From positions 1 to 39,459 of the forward strand of contig NW_005178502.1 of assembly GCF_000350225.1 (NCBI RefSeq): DNA of 39,459 nt, read 5' to 3'. This document shows, one piece after another, positions 1 to 7,984 of this stretch; positions within the stretch are counted from its first letter, which is position 1, and every line of letters begins with the position of its first letter. The stretch is from Chondrus crispus. Its lineage: Eukaryota; Rhodophyta; Florideophyceae; Gigartinales; Gigartinaceae. The notes below the pieces were generated by a model, which was not told the DNA's origin, did no database searches, and was given only the letters and a program-made list of their open reading frames with translations. A program made the translations under genes and the position numbers.

Positions 1-1184
1 CCCCCGAAATTCCCAACTCCTCCACCCGCGACGAATTTTCGGTACAGTACCTCCTCCGGAGACCGAGAACGGACGGTCACGACGAAGTCAGCGCCGCGCG
101 CCCATACGGTCCGCCGTCGAGCCCTGGTCGGGCTCCGGCGTCGAGCCGATCGGCCCATGCCGTACACCCGTGGCGAAGCCAACGCGGCGAGGCTCCGCGG
201 GCCACCGAGTTGGCCGAGCCCGCGTTCGCGCGGATTAATTCGTCCGATGCGGTGCGCGTGCCCACGGCGTACAGTGCGCGACCCAAAGTCCTCGCCGCCG
301 CCCCTGCCGGGCTGGACGGGGGCCGACACTGTCGCCCGGGCGGTTCTTCACCGCCCCAGCGTACCAGCGCGCTTCGACAACAGCGCGCGCGAGTTCCGTA
401 CGGTCGGTTTGGGATGAGAATCCCCGTCTTCGCACTCCTGCCCCGAAGGGCTGGCCAATTCTCATAAATCCGCCCTTGGTTTCCGTCCTTTGCGGCCGAA
501 GTCGGCCACAGGAGGGCACGGATACGTGGGCCAGAACTTCCCTCGTGCGCTCGCAGCGATTCACGCGCATCAACCGATCGGAATGTTCCTTTTCTGCGAC
601 CGGTCTCCCAAAGCGGCATTTGGAAACTGAAAGAAACCAAAAGAAACCGAAAGAAACGGAAAGAAACCGATTTGGTTTCCAAATATGTCCGAATGCGGTT
701 TTCCCGAGGCGACACTACCGGACGCGGAATGCTCCCAGGAGTGCGATGCCGTTGTCAGAAACGGGCTACGATTTTTTCCCGCAGCGTGGGAGGGAAAAAC
801 GTAGCCCAAATCGCGACTAAATTAAAAAGTCGGCGAACGCGATACATCTCAATACAAAGTACCGGTTCCCGGTACAGTTCTCCATTTCCATAGGCGCGTG
901 CGAGCGCGATCATCCGAGCGGTGCGGCCAGGCGTGGCTGATAGCTATCCGCGTGGACGCTTGGGAGAAATTCCGATTGTGGACCACCCTCCCGGAGGGTT
1001 GGCCAATTTTGGAAGAATCTGCGTCCATTTGCGCGGGATCCATCCGGTACGGACTGCCTCGCGGTGAGCAGTCACACGCGGCTGGCTGCCGGGGCTGCAT
1101 AGCACGTGCGCGGCTTGTTTTCCCCAGAGGCTTTTGCGCGAGCGAGCGTCCGAGCGGTGCGACCGAGAGCGGCCGAAACTTGCG
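1..1184 (-). other. Gypsy-1 3' untranslated region
   Basis: No convincing gene. This lies between the chromodomain stop and the 3' LTR; the missing 251 bases are seen in the other copy at 36885-37135. A 212-codon minus-strand frame at 77-715 is open in both copies but is arginine- and serine-rich, resembles nothing I know and crosses simple repeats, so I do not call it a gene. Contents: a GAAAGAAACC-like repeat at about 626-672, a hairpin at 763-807, and two diverged blocks sharing the motif GGCCAATT (near 450 and 1000) that look like an old internal duplication. Confidence 0.7.
763..807. repeat. Strong stem-loop in the gypsy-1 3' untranslated region
   Basis: The arms GGGCTACG and CGTAGCCC (763-770 and 800-807) pair perfectly. 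Inside them T-run/A-run and CCC/GGG pairs extend the stem to about 16 bp with one bulged A, around an 11-base loop. It is unchanged in the other copy (37898-37942). Its role is unknown; it could be an RNA structure of the element transcript. Confidence 0.75.
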
Positions 1185-2033
1185 CTACGCATGCACGCTT
1201 GATCCTTGTTGGCGCGAGCGCCAATACCGTTCGATAAACTGCTGCGGAAGCCCATCGGCGGGCTCGTAGGTGTCGTCCGAAGCGGTATATCCATACCACC
1301 GGACCTTGTAGTGGATCCCGCCGCGCGTAGTACGGTGTCCGACAATGCGGTCAACGACGTACTCCGCTCTTGGCGTTGCGGCTTGTGCATCCGATTCGGT
1401 CGATGTGGCTGGGGTGACGGTATCCCCCGGCCCGCGCGGCATCTTCGTAACGCGGTCGATGCTCACGCGATTTTCCACGCCGTCCTGCTCGATGAGGACC
1501 GTGGTGTCCGTAGCGGAGTGCACGCGAAACGGACCCTCTGTCTTCGGTAGTAGTTTGACAGAGAGCTCGTCCGTTCCGGCCGTACCTTGCGCACGCGTGC
1601 GTCTCTCGACGCTTGTCAACGGGCGGGGCGGGCGATCAACGTAGACAAAACCGCCCGCCACAACGACCGGACGGAAGCGGACCTTCTTGTCAAAATCGTC
1701 CTTGTACCGCTTTTGCGATGCGGTTAATTTCGTCCGAGCACGGTCGAACGCGTCGCGAAGCTTGCGCAGCGTAGCGCGCTTGTACTTCACCGGGGTCCGT
1801 GGGTCCTCTCGATGGGTCCCCGCGTCCTGCAGTACAGTACCGGGGAGAATTAAACCGGACGGTGCTGTCTTCTGCACAAATATGGACGTCTTCTTCCCAC
1901 GAGCGGGTCTTCTCCGCGTCCGTATCGGTCCGCTCATCCGCGTTAGCGGGATTGCCACTGTGGGCGTCGTCCGTTTCCGGTTCTTCGCGTCGCGCGTATC
2001 CTTCCGTAGCGGTGGAGGATTTTCTTCTGCCAT
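1185..2033 (-). CDS. Integrase C-terminal fragment with chromodomain (gypsy-1)
   Basis: A 282-residue frame. About residues 60-120 match the linker after the integrase core (the RYK..FD..-type segment also seen in gypsy-2). A GPF module follows (KTEGPFRVHSATDTTVLIEQ), and a chromodomain lies at about residues 225-275 (EYVVDRIVGHR, then RWYGYT and DDTYEP). Two cage aromatics are Y and W; the third position is Y instead of the usual W. The integrase HHCC finger and DDE core are missing, so this cannot be an enzyme; it could tether to chromatin. The first 60 or so residues overlap the protease frame in another phase, which places the internal deletion junction at about 1860-1890. The start codon is uncertain; it may be reached by frameshifting. 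Confidence 0.85.
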   Translation of the reverse strand: MAEENPPPLRKDTRDAKNRKRTTPTVAIPLTRMSGPIRTRRRPARGKKTSIFVQKTAPSGLILPGTVLQDAGTHREDPRTPVKYKRATLRKLRDAFDRARTKLTASQKRYKDDFDKKVRFRPVVVAGGFVYVDRPPRPLTSVERRTRAQGTAGTDELSVKLLPKTEGPFRVHSATDTTVLIEQDGVENRVSIDRVTKMPRGPGDTVTPATSTESDAQAATPRAEYVVDRIVGHRTTRGGIHYKVRWYGYTASDDTYEPADGLPQQFIERYWRSRQQGSSVHA

Positions 2034-3174
2034 CGTCCGTAACTGGTTGTTCGCGTCGCGCTTGTTCCTCCGTAGCGGTCGAGGAATTATTTTTGTTCCC
2101 TCCCCCTTCCTTAGCGTCGGCCTCTCCGGGGGCCGCTACGCCAAGTGTCAGGATGTGTGTGGGGGATGGCAACGCGAGACCGACAACGGTATGCTTGGGG
2201 ACGTGGACCGCACGGTTTCCGAAGTTGCTAACGAGCACCGTAAACGGCTCGCCCCGGAAGAGGTCCATGACCCCCTGGGCCATCAGGCATAAATTCTTAT
2301 GCGCCGCTTTGGGGTGGTTTTGCAGGAAGCAAAGCCCCCCAACCGGTGTTGCGACGCGTACCATCGCTTGGGTCATCGGGGGTATCGTGACCCCCTTCAC
2401 CACGCGAATTTTCCGTGACGGTACGTTCGTCGGGAACTGCGCGCGCTTCCGGTCGGCCGAATTTTCCTCCTGCGGGAGCTGCTGTGACGGTCCCCTCGAG
2501 GCCATCTTGCGGTCGTGCCTCGAGGGTGTGACTCCCGTCAGCGCTACGAACGGCGCATGATGGAACAGCACCTTCCTCTGCGGTGGCAGGATCGCCTTCA
2601 CGTGGCGATCCAGGAACGTGGTTCCGATGATACAGTCCACCGCAAGGTTGGTGACGACCAAGAACGGTACGCGCGCGACGAACTCACCAATCCGGACGTA
2701 CAGTTTGAGCTCGCCGAGGGCCTTCATCGGCTTACTCGAAGCGTCGATGAGCGGCGGGCTCCGCGCGGACTGGATGGCAGCGCGCCACGGTTCTGCCACA
2801 CAGCGTAGGTGGGTTAGATTCGGGCCGGCGCCCGAATCTAGAACCGGCGTGATGGCGCGCATCATCGCGCGTCGTTGTCCGACCGTTGCGGTGACCTTAT
2901 AATTCCGCTTCTTGAAGAAGCAAATTGCCGCTTCGTCCGTTCGGCTCTGCGATTGCGCGCGTACCGAAGCGGTCGACGGGGTGCCTTGTTTATTGAGGCT
3001 TGGCACGGGGAGGATCGTCGACGCCTCTACGCGTCCTCCCCGGCTTCCCCCGTCAACCCAAGGTCCCCGGGCTCCTCGTCCGTCAGCGGTAGGGCGGGTT
3101 CTTCCGATTGGACGGTCTCGCGCGGCTCGACCACGTTGATGCCGGTGGGAGCCTGCGCACGCGAATTTCGCCAC
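1690..3174 (-). CDS. Retropepsin-like protease frame (gypsy-1)
   Basis: A 494-residue frame just after gag in a different phase, so probably translated by frameshifting from Gag. The aspartic protease active site is VLDSGAGPN (about residues 110-118), and the IIGTTFLDRHV block fits the second conserved protease region. A segment shared with gypsy-2 follows (GEPFTVLVSNFGNRAVHVP), then an imperfect 20-residue repeat rich in T, E, A and R. Where gypsy-2 goes on into reverse transcriptase, this frame reads into the deletion junction and ends in unrelated sequence, so the last 60 or so codons are probably the wrong phase of the chromodomain frame. The start shown is only the first in-frame start. 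Confidence 0.8.
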   Translation of the reverse strand: MAKFACAGSHRHQRGRAARDRPIGRTRPTADGRGARGPWVDGGSRGGRVEASTILPVPSLNKQGTPSTASVRAQSQSRTDEAAICFFKKRNYKVTATVGQRRAMMRAITPVLDSGAGPNLTHLRCVAEPWRAAIQSARSPPLIDASSKPMKALGELKLYVRIGEFVARVPFLVVTNLAVDCIIGTTFLDRHVKAILPPQRKVLFHHAPFVALTGVTPSRHDRKMASRGPSQQLPQEENSADRKRAQFPTNVPSRKIRVVKGVTIPPMTQAMVRVATPVGGLCFLQNHPKAAHKNLCLMAQGVMDLFRGEPFTVLVSNFGNRAVHVPKHTVVGLALPSPTHILTLGVAAPGEADAKEGGGNKNNSSTATEEQARREQPVTDDGRRKSSTATEGYARREEPETDDAHSGNPANADERTDTDAEKTRSWEEDVHICAEDSTVRFNSPRYCTAGRGDPSRGPTDPGEVQARYAAQASRRVRPCSDEINRIAKAVQGRF

Positions 3175-3191
3175 GCGGTCGGCGGTTGACG

Positions 3192-5153
3192 CTAGAACGG
3201 CGAGCCTGGGCGGAGACCTTGACGGATCCGAAGCTTTTGATAATTGGCCTCGCCGGCCCGCAAAAGCTTCGAACGCAGCGCGCTATCCGCCACCACAGGA
3301 CATTGCTCCTGTCGGTGGGTCAGGTCCAGACAGAACCGACACGGCGGGAGTCCAGGTAATCCTTGATTGAAGAACCGGACCCGCTGGTTCTGTACTGGCC
3401 TTCCGTACGGATGTGCGCGCGCATCACCGTGTTGGGCGGGCGCCGTCGGTGCGCCCGCCGGGGACGAGGCAGGTGACGTATGGTAGCTAGTCGGCGGCGA
3501 GCTAAGCGAGCTCGGCGTCGCCGACTGGTCCGTCACCGCCAGTATCTCCTCCGTTTCGGTTCCGCGCGCTGTCGGGAGTTCAGATAGGGACTCGACCGAC
3601 GGCACAGGCCTTGTCCGCGCGTTGCGCGTGAATCTTCTCACCGAATCGGACGGTGCTTGAAGCGACGCGAGCGAGGTCGCCTGTCTTCGAGCAGAGCGGT
3701 GCGTCTCGCCTATCGCTTGCGCGTAGCATGCCACCGCTTGGTAGTCCACGCCCGGATGCGTGGCGAGGAATCCTAGCACCGCGATTGGATCTTGACCACC
3801 GAACGTGTGGGTTTTCAGCTGGACGTCCAACTTCTTCCGATAATGGTTCACTCGCCGCGCGGTACTCGCGTCGTAGCGCGCGCTGCGATTTTCCAGCCTA
3901 TACGTGCGGTAGGCGACGGCCTTGGTGAACAGGTCGTTCAGCGGTCTGATCACCGGCAACCGTTTCGGATCCCGCCTCGGAGCAGACCGGCGGTCCCTGC
4001 CCCTGCGGTGGCGGTCTCCTTCTCCGCCGGGGCTACTGTAGCCCTCCGGATCGGAGTCTTCTCGCCGGTACCGACGTCGGTCGCGCGCATTGCGGCCTCT
4101 GCGGTCGCTTCTGCGCGATTCGTCCGACTCGGTGTCCTTGTCATCGGAGGGGTATCCACCTCCTCCGGCATCGCGGTATCGCGTATAGCGTCCTTCGCGG
4201 TTATCATCGGAGGGGTAACCGACCCCTCCGGCATCGCGGTATCGCGCGAAGCGTCCGTCGCGGTTCTTGCGCGTCGCCCTGTGGCGACGTCTTGTGTCTT
4301 CTTCCTCGGAGGGGTTTTCTGTACCCTCCGAGGTGTAGCCTTGAGCGCCGGGTGCGCTTCTTCTGCTCGACCGATACGGCTGTCGCTTTTCTGTCGCGCA
4401 GCGCCCCAGGCGGTTTTCTGTCCCGCGGGGGCCAGCCGTCTCGGCGAGTACGGGAGGGCCATTTTCTGTGGGCCCTCCTGTAGCACCATAAATTGGTGGG
4501 AGGTAAATGGTCTTACCCTCCGGGTGAGGGGCCATTGTACCGATCCCGGGTGCGGCGCCGATCGGTTCAGCGTGCATTAGCGTAGGATCCGGAGCGGTTG
4601 AGTCGCGCTGTTCGCGTGCGTCGACTCCTGCTCCGGCGAAGGTCGTGGCCAGACGATTGGCCACGGCAGAGCTGATCGCTCCCTTTAGAGCCGTACCGGA
4701 CGGGGATTCTTCATCCACAGTGGTGAGCGCGGTCACCACCTCGCATTGGACTTGAGCGGGTAGAAGTTCGTCCAAAAGCGGTGGTATCGCGCTGCGTACG
4801 TGCGCGTCCACGAGCGCGGGCACCGTTCGGTCGAGGCATACGCGCGCTACCTGGGGGAGTTCCGTAGCGAGGAACTCCTCGACCCAGGCCTGGATGCGCG
4901 GCTGAATCGCGTCGACCATCCATTGGACGCGATTCTCAGTGCCTGCCGACCCGGCCGGCGTAACATCCGATGCGGACGCTCGCGTGCGGCCCGGTCGCGG
5001 TGGCGGTCGCAGCAGGGCTTCCGGGTTCTCCACCCGGGGGCGCGGCGCGCCACTGCCACTGCGGGTGCTCAGACGCCCGGAGGCGGAGTCTGCCCCTTGA
5101 TCCGGTCGGTTCATCGTCGAATACGCTTCGCGATCGACGCGGTGATTTCTCAA
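3192..5153 (-). CDS. Gag polyprotein (gypsy-1)
   Basis: A 653-residue frame starting about 90 bases after the LTR and primer site. The N-terminus is proline- and charge-rich with a helical segment at about residues 75-150; the middle is very rich in R, D, S and G. A capsid-like start follows (YRTYRLENRSARYD, then TFGGQDPIAVLGFL), which aligns with the gypsy-2 capsid frame. A CCHC zinc knuckle near the C-terminus reads CRFCLDLTHRQEQC. The capsid part is short: after about 50 aligned residues, sequence matching the rest of the gypsy-2 capsid is missing and low-complexity S/T/P sequence follows. Gag should package the element RNA in cytoplasmic particles. Confidence 0.85.
   Translation of the reverse strand: MRNHRVDREAYSTMNRPDQGADSASGRLSTRSGSGAPRPRVENPEALLRPPPRPGRTRASASDVTPAGSAGTENRVQWMVDAIQPRIQAWVEEFLATELPQVARVCLDRTVPALVDAHVRSAIPPLLDELLPAQVQCEVVTALTTVDEESPSGTALKGAISSAVANRLATTFAGAGVDAREQRDSTAPDPTLMHAEPIGAAPGIGTMAPHPEGKTIYLPPIYGATGGPTENGPPVLAETAGPRGTENRLGRCATEKRQPYRSSRRSAPGAQGYTSEGTENPSEEEDTRRRHRATRKNRDGRFARYRDAGGVGYPSDDNREGRYTRYRDAGGGGYPSDDKDTESDESRRSDRRGRNARDRRRYRREDSDPEGYSSPGGEGDRHRRGRDRRSAPRRDPKRLPVIRPLNDLFTKAVAYRTYRLENRSARYDASTARRVNHYRKKLDVQLKTHTFGGQDPIAVLGFLATHPGVDYQAVACYAQAIGETHRSARRQATSLASLQAPSDSVRRFTRNARTRPVPSVESLSELPTARGTETEEILAVTDQSATPSSLSSPPTSYHTSPASSPAGAPTAPAQHGDARAHPYGRPVQNQRVRFFNQGLPGLPPCRFCLDLTHRQEQCPVVADSALRSKLLRAGEANYQKLRIRQGLRPGSPF
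4141..4266 (-). repeat. Tandem 63-bp repeat inside gypsy-1 gag
   Basis: Two units of about 63 bp encode a 21-residue repeat with core RYRDAGGxGYPSDD in the basic/acidic linker of Gag. The period keeps the frame. Confidence 0.8.
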
Positions 5154-5222
5154 CCTTTTCCGTCCGTACGGTTCTGCGCAGAGCGGGCGTCAAGGCGCGC
5201 GGCTCTACCTCGAGAGTTGTAC

Positions 5223-5240
5223 CCCTCCACAAGAGTACCA
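5223..5240 (-). promoter_or_regulatory. Primer-binding site of gypsy-1
   Basis: Three bases after the 5' LTR on the minus strand the sequence reads TGGTACTCTTGTGGAGGG. The leading TGG matches the CCA end of a tRNA, and the site would pair with a tRNA 3' end ending CCACAAGAGTACCA. I cannot name the tRNA from sequence alone. Confidence 0.65.
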
Positions 5241-5465
5241 AAATGTGGTACAACTCTCCTCAAACCCTAGCGGGCGAGAGACTCGGAGGATGAGCCGAGG
5301 GAGCTCGCGACGCGAGACGCGCGGCGCGCGGTAACCGATCGGACGAGCTCGCGAAAAGGGAGTGGCTCACTGGCCGGTTACGCGCAGTCGCCCCGTGGTG
5401 CGTGAACGGGAGCGACCGGTAACGGGTTAGAAGCCATCGCGCGCGATAGACAACCGAAACGGACG

Positions 5466-5471
5466 TATATA
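5466..5471 (-). promoter_or_regulatory. TATA-like motif in the gypsy-1 LTR
   Basis: TATATA on the minus strand, about 440 bp into the LTR and downstream of the CACGTG repeats; a plausible core promoter for the element RNA. Confidence 0.45.
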
Positions 5472-5641
5472 GGCGCGAAAGGGACGGGGGCGAGCTTGCC
5501 CCAGTTTACTGGTGGGGACGGGTGTCAGGTCTTAACCCCTCAGAGGGACGCCTCGGACACCTGTCCCAGTATACAGTACCTGCCGCCTAGTGCGTACCAG
5601 ATACTGTACGCCATTAAAAAAACTAGCGCCTCAATTCCTAA

Positions 5642-5850
5642 TTACCGCGCGGACGCTGCGGCTACACGTGTGTACTACTGTACACACGCGCTGCTTACAG
5701 ACTACCGCACGGATGCCACGTGTGCTAGCGTACACGCGTCATACTGGTAGACTACCGCTTGGCCGACACGTGCACTACTGTACACGTACGCCAGATTACG
5801 ACCGCTCGGCACGCGCGCGCTCCCTACACGTGGGCACACCCGCCCACGTG
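5642..5850 (-). promoter_or_regulatory. U3 enhancer-like repeats with five CACGTG boxes
   Basis: Three to four degenerate units of about 50 bp share the motifs ACTACCGC, CACGTG and ACTACTGTACAC. Exact CACGTG palindromes lie at 5665, 5717, 5767, 5827 and 5845. They lie upstream of the TATA motif on the element strand, as expected for a U3 enhancer; CACGTG is the binding core of many bHLH and bZIP factors. The other LTR has the same array. Confidence 0.5.
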
Positions 5851-5912
5851 TCCACCGTGCACGGCCGCACTGTTAATAATCTCCCCGCGCGCGCGTCCGT
5901 CGTTATACTACA

Positions 5913-7984
5913 ACGAACGCACGACAGTTCGATACATGATACAGGGCCTCAGCCAGCACCCAGACATGAGCACCCTAGCCATGATCATGGCAGGGCACCC
6001 ACCCGTCACCATACAGGCTTTCAACCACCACGTACAACAAGTGCAATTGATGAAAACACAATCCCCAGCAGCACCAACCACCACAGCACCACAGCACGCA
6101 CTTCGACACAGAACACCGCGGGCGCGCTTCCCACGACCAGCCCGAGGCAAAAAAACATACCCTCGACCAACGGGACACCAGGGGCCATGGTGCATACATC
6201 ACGGCAGCTTAACACACACAACAGAAAAATGCTACGCGCGTAGAAAAACACCCCGCACCAACACGGCCAACGCGCACACCGCACAAGCCTACGACAGCGA
6301 CGCAGACCCACACCAGAGCGCCTTGCACGAGTTGCAAGAACGCATACACACCCTTGAGGCGACACTTACCGACGTAGACACAACCGACGGTAAGCCAAAT
6401 TTCATACTGGACTCCGGTGCAAACCCCACGCATGCCGCACGACCCCACGCGAATATGCCACGCAGCACCGGGACACTAACCACGACAGACACGGGACACC
6501 GCGCGACAATAACACACACGGGACGCATAACCATAACACAGAAGAATAACAAGCTGACAATATCGGTTGTCCACACCCCGCAAGTCAAGGAAAATCTACT
6601 GTCCGTGCACGACCTCACGAAGCACGGACAAGTAACATTCGCAAGAAACAAGGCGACCCTCCACCAACCCATCCACCTCCCGCCGCCAACCATGACAGGT
6701 ACATTCCGCGATGGGCAATACAGGCTCGACCAAGACGCCATAGCCAAAGGGGCACGCACATACCACCGTAAAAACAAACACGTTACAAAAACACAATCCC
6801 ACGCCGCCCCGCGCAACAAACACACCACAACTGCCCCACCGGGCAACGCAGCAGCTACATATCATTGCACACACAAAAACCACGAGCACCCAACATGCGC
6901 ACAGCCCCAGCCCCCCCACCCAAAATACAAAAAGACAACACAGGCACAAAAACAAATGTCGGAATGGCACCTTAAGCTCAATCACGCCAACCCCAAAACA
7001 ATTGCGCACATGTCCAAACACAGGCTACTCTCATCCCTACCCCAAGGACTATCAGACACGAGCGCAACAATAACATGCAGCGGGTGCATACACGGAAAGA
7101 CCGCACGACGACCGCACAAAAGGGCAACTCACACAGCCGACAAAGGCGACAGCCTGTCCTCAGACGTCTGTGGCCCCATCAAACCCACGTCGGCCCAAAA
7201 CGCCAATTACTTCCTCACAGTTATCGGCACGACCACGAGATACATTTGGGTATACTACCTAAACAACCGCGTACAAGTCCCGCATGCCCTAATCACAGCA
7301 ATAGATCAAGTGGCCACCGAGAACGGCCAACACTCCCGCCTCCTGATCACGGACAATGCAAAAGAATATCTCGCGAAGCAAGTGCAAGACAAACTGCGAC
7401 AAAGAGGTATCACCTACCGAGCAACGACGCCGTACACGCCACAAGAAAACGCGCTCGCAGAACGTATAAACCAAACACTGATGGACAAAGTACGCGCCAC
7501 CCTCTCGCACAGCAACCTCCACGCAACACACTGGCAAGACGCCCTACCAGACGCCGTGTACAAGTACAACATCACGTACCATAATGGAATAAGAGCTCTA
7601 CCGCACAACAAATGGCATGGCACAGCGCCCCGAATTAAGTCGCTCATCACATTCAGCCAAATAGGGTATATCCCGAACCTCAAACCACACCTCCCTAAAC
7701 TCCACAGCAAGGCCACACCAATCCGATACATGTACGGCATGGATGGCACGCATATCTTCGTGCAGAACCTCCAAACAAGACGCTACCAAAAAATACGGGC
7801 AATCGATTTCAAGCCCTATGCCAAACAAAGAGACCCATGCAACACCACCACGGCCGTCTTCCAGGCCAAACGGAAGCAGAAACGCAACAAAAAGGCCAGA
7901 AAAACCCCCACAAAAATCACGAGGATCACGGCACCCCCCAAGACGAGAAAGCAAGCCACTAAATTCCCCGACGCGGCCGAATAG
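5913..7984 (+). pseudogene. Copia-1 Gag C-terminus, protease and integrase
   Basis: One open frame. The Gag end aligns with copia-2 Gag, and a zinc knuckle variant CIHHGSLTHTTEKC (C-x2-H/H-type) follows. The protease has FILDSGANPT. The GAG-pre-integrase segment has WHLKLNHANPKT and the HHCC pair ITCSGC. The integrase core shows all three acidic residues: SSDVCGP, ITDNAKEY and ENALAERINQT. The frame ends at TAG (7982-7984), where copia-2 has a tryptophan codon in the same context (DAAQWAQAHDAEL), so this is a nonsense mutation rather than the natural end. The N-terminal half of Gag is 30 kb away in the window (35766-36215). Confidence 0.9.

Larger units (their letters stand above)
1..2324. 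repeat. Left copy of the window-terminal direct repeat
   Basis: Bases 1-2324 recur as 37136-39459 at a constant offset of 37135. By eye I find only six substitutions, at 161, 296, 305, 310, 362 and 1545; five lie within about 200 bases. The repeat is the 3' internal part of gypsy-1 (3' untranslated region, chromodomain frame and part of the protease frame). The chromodomain frame is identical in both copies. The repeat ends only because the window ends, so its true length is unknown. Confidence 0.97.
1..5912 (-). mobile_element. Gypsy-1: non-autonomous chromodomain Ty3/gypsy element, 5' LTR side
   Basis: Read on the minus strand: 5' LTR (5912-5244), primer-binding site, Gag, protease, then directly an integrase C-terminus with chromodomain, then a long 3' untranslated region running off the window. 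RT, RNase H and the catalytic integrase core are absent. The flank to the right of the LTR begins acgaa (5913-5917); the same five bases precede the other gypsy-1 LTR at 36211-36215. If both window ends belong to one element, it is about 6.8 kb long. The frames look open and the two LTRs identical, which suggests recent movement using proteins supplied in trans. Confidence 0.9.
5244..5912 (-). repeat. 5' LTR of gypsy-1
   Basis: 669 bp, TG...CA on both strands, apparently identical to 36216-36884. On the minus strand it begins TGTAGTATAACG and ends GTACCACA. It carries CACGTG-bearing repeats in its 5' (U3) part and a TATATA motif further on. The plus-strand open frame that runs from 5759 into copia-1 is accidental read-through. 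Confidence 0.95.

Noticed and set aside
626..672. GAAAGAAACC repeats considered as a CRISPR-like or satellite array
   Set aside because: Only four to five imperfect short units without spacers; a simple sequence repeat in element DNA.
77..715. 212-codon minus-strand frame, open in both terminal copies
   Set aside because: R- and S-rich, crosses simple GAAAG-type repeats, no motif, and overlapped by several equally open frames; GC-rich DNA gives such frames by chance.
3653..4580. Long plus-strand frames opposite gypsy-1 gag (e.g. 262 codons at 3792-4580)
   Set aside because: Shadows of the biased R/D/S/G codons of gag; no independent motif.
5759..5912. N-terminal extension of the copia-1 frame beginning inside the gypsy-1 LTR
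   Set aside because: Pure read-through from the inserted LTR; the true Gag N-terminus is at 35766.
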